A stretch of DNA of 5,338 nucleotides, taken from the NCBI GenBank assembly GCA_025464545.1, contig JAODMA010000189.1, positions 1 through 5,338 of the forward strand, in the 5' to 3' direction. How positions within the stretch are numbered: the stretch's first letter is position 1; the number at the start of each line of letters is the position of its first letter. The notes beneath the pieces are model-generated. The model was not told where the DNA came from, made no database searches, and worked only from the letters and a program-made list of their open reading frames with translations. This DNA is from Arthrobacter sp. (lineage in GTDB: Bacteria > Actinomycetota > Actinomycetes > Actinomycetales > Micrococcaceae). Shown here piece after piece: positions 4,896-5,338 of the stretch. The position numbers were made by a program, and so were the translations under genes.

Positions 4896-5338
4896 GTGAC
4901 TTCCGAGGATCAGCCTGCCGTGCCCGCGCCGGCATCTCCCAGCCTAGCCAATCGTTACGGCGGCCAAAAGCGCGCGCTCTCCGGCAAGACCAAACGCATC
5001 ATCCTCACCGCCGCCCTGGCAGTGGGCATCGGATTTATGGCCTGGATCTCGACGTCGAATGCGACCGCGTCGGTGAGCTTCAAGGACATCGGCTACAGCA
5101 CGCCCGACGCCACCCTCGCAGAAGTCGACTTCCAGGTCACCAAGGAGCCCGCCACGGACGCCAAGTGCGCCATCAAGGCGCTGGACTCCAAGTTCGCCGT
5201 GGTCGGCTGGAAGGTGGTCGACGTCGGACCCAACGCCGCGGATGAGGGCGCTGACGGCGGCCGCACCACCGCGCACCGGGCGGTCATCCGCACCGAGGCG
5301 CAGGCCGTGTCGGCGGTCGTGGACAGTTGCTGGATTCC
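4896..5338 (+). CDS. DUF4307 family membrane protein, 3' end cut by right edge
   Basis: The 147 codons present encode a small membrane-anchored protein of the actinobacterial DUF4307 family, function unknown. The N-terminus (1-33) is polar and Pro/Ala-rich and carries the family segment LANRYG (17-22). One transmembrane helix follows at about 34-51. An extracytoplasmic domain of beta-strand character starts with an S-V-S-F-K-D-I-G-Y segment (59-67). Cys91 and Cys145 could form a disulfide outside the membrane; this is an inference. Family proteins usually end soon after the second Cys (here D-S-C-W-I), so only a few residues are probably missing. GTG at 4896 is chosen because of the -10 box six bases before it and the distance to the family motif; an in-frame GTG at residue 9 is an alternative. 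The gene diverges from mca, matching Rv1081c beside Rv1082, and greA would be expected just beyond the right edge. Confidence 0.88.
   Translation, partial: MTSEDQPAVPAPASPSLANRYGGQKRALSGKTKRIILTAALAVGIGFMAWISTSNATASVSFKDIGYSTPDATLAEVDFQVTKEPATDAKCAIKALDSKFAVVGWKVVDVGPNAADEGADGGRTTAHRAVIRTEAQAVSAVVDSCWI

Noticed and set aside
1..5338. A hidden mobile element, toxin-antitoxin pair, defence system, CRISPR array or tRNA.
   Set aside because: No terminal inverted repeats, transposase, tandem repeats, cloverleaf or second coding style was seen; nearly every base is explained by conserved housekeeping-type genes and short spacers.

Overview
The window is high-GC chromosomal DNA from an actinobacterium. 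A mycothiol S-conjugate amidase (mycothiol is made essentially only by Actinobacteria), the high third-position GC, the GTG starts and the style of the proteins point to Micrococcaceae, most likely Arthrobacter in the broad sense. The genus is an inference. No mobile element, rRNA or tRNA gene, CRISPR array or phage gene was seen, and codon use looks uniform, so this reads as core chromosome and not as an accessory island.

Layout from left to right: (1) the first ~63 codons of a cis-prenyl (Z-isoprenyl) transferase, minus strand, running off the left edge; (2) a 142-base divergent control region with a clustered TTAC/GTAA inverted repeat and a leaderless-type promoter; (3) a seven-helix PAQR/hemolysin III protein of the TrhA type, plus strand; (4) a 132-base convergent gap with two weak hairpins; (5) a minus-strand unit read from right to left as mca, a small single-pass membrane protein, and a large DUF255/YyaL-type thioredoxin-fold protein, the last two overlapping by 23 bases; (6) a 127-base divergent control region; (7) a nearly complete DUF4307 membrane protein, plus strand, cut by the right edge. 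No gene-free stretch exceeds 300 bases.

From memory of the Mycobacterium tuberculosis genome, the order and relative strands match the inverse of Rv1081c (DUF4307), Rv1082 (mca), Rv1083 (small protein), Rv1084 (DUF255), Rv1085c (hemolysin III) and Rv1086 (short-chain Z-prenyl diphosphate synthase). The small protein is matched by position only. That makes the window an anciently conserved actinobacterial neighbourhood and not a new system. The minus-strand unit joins mycothiol-dependent detoxification (Mca removes the glucosaminyl-inositol part from mycothiol conjugates) to a CxxC thioredoxin-fold protein and a small membrane protein of unknown role. The flanking genes act at or on the membrane. 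The open questions are why these genes stay together, what the small membrane protein and DUF4307 do, and what binds the repeat in front of trhA.
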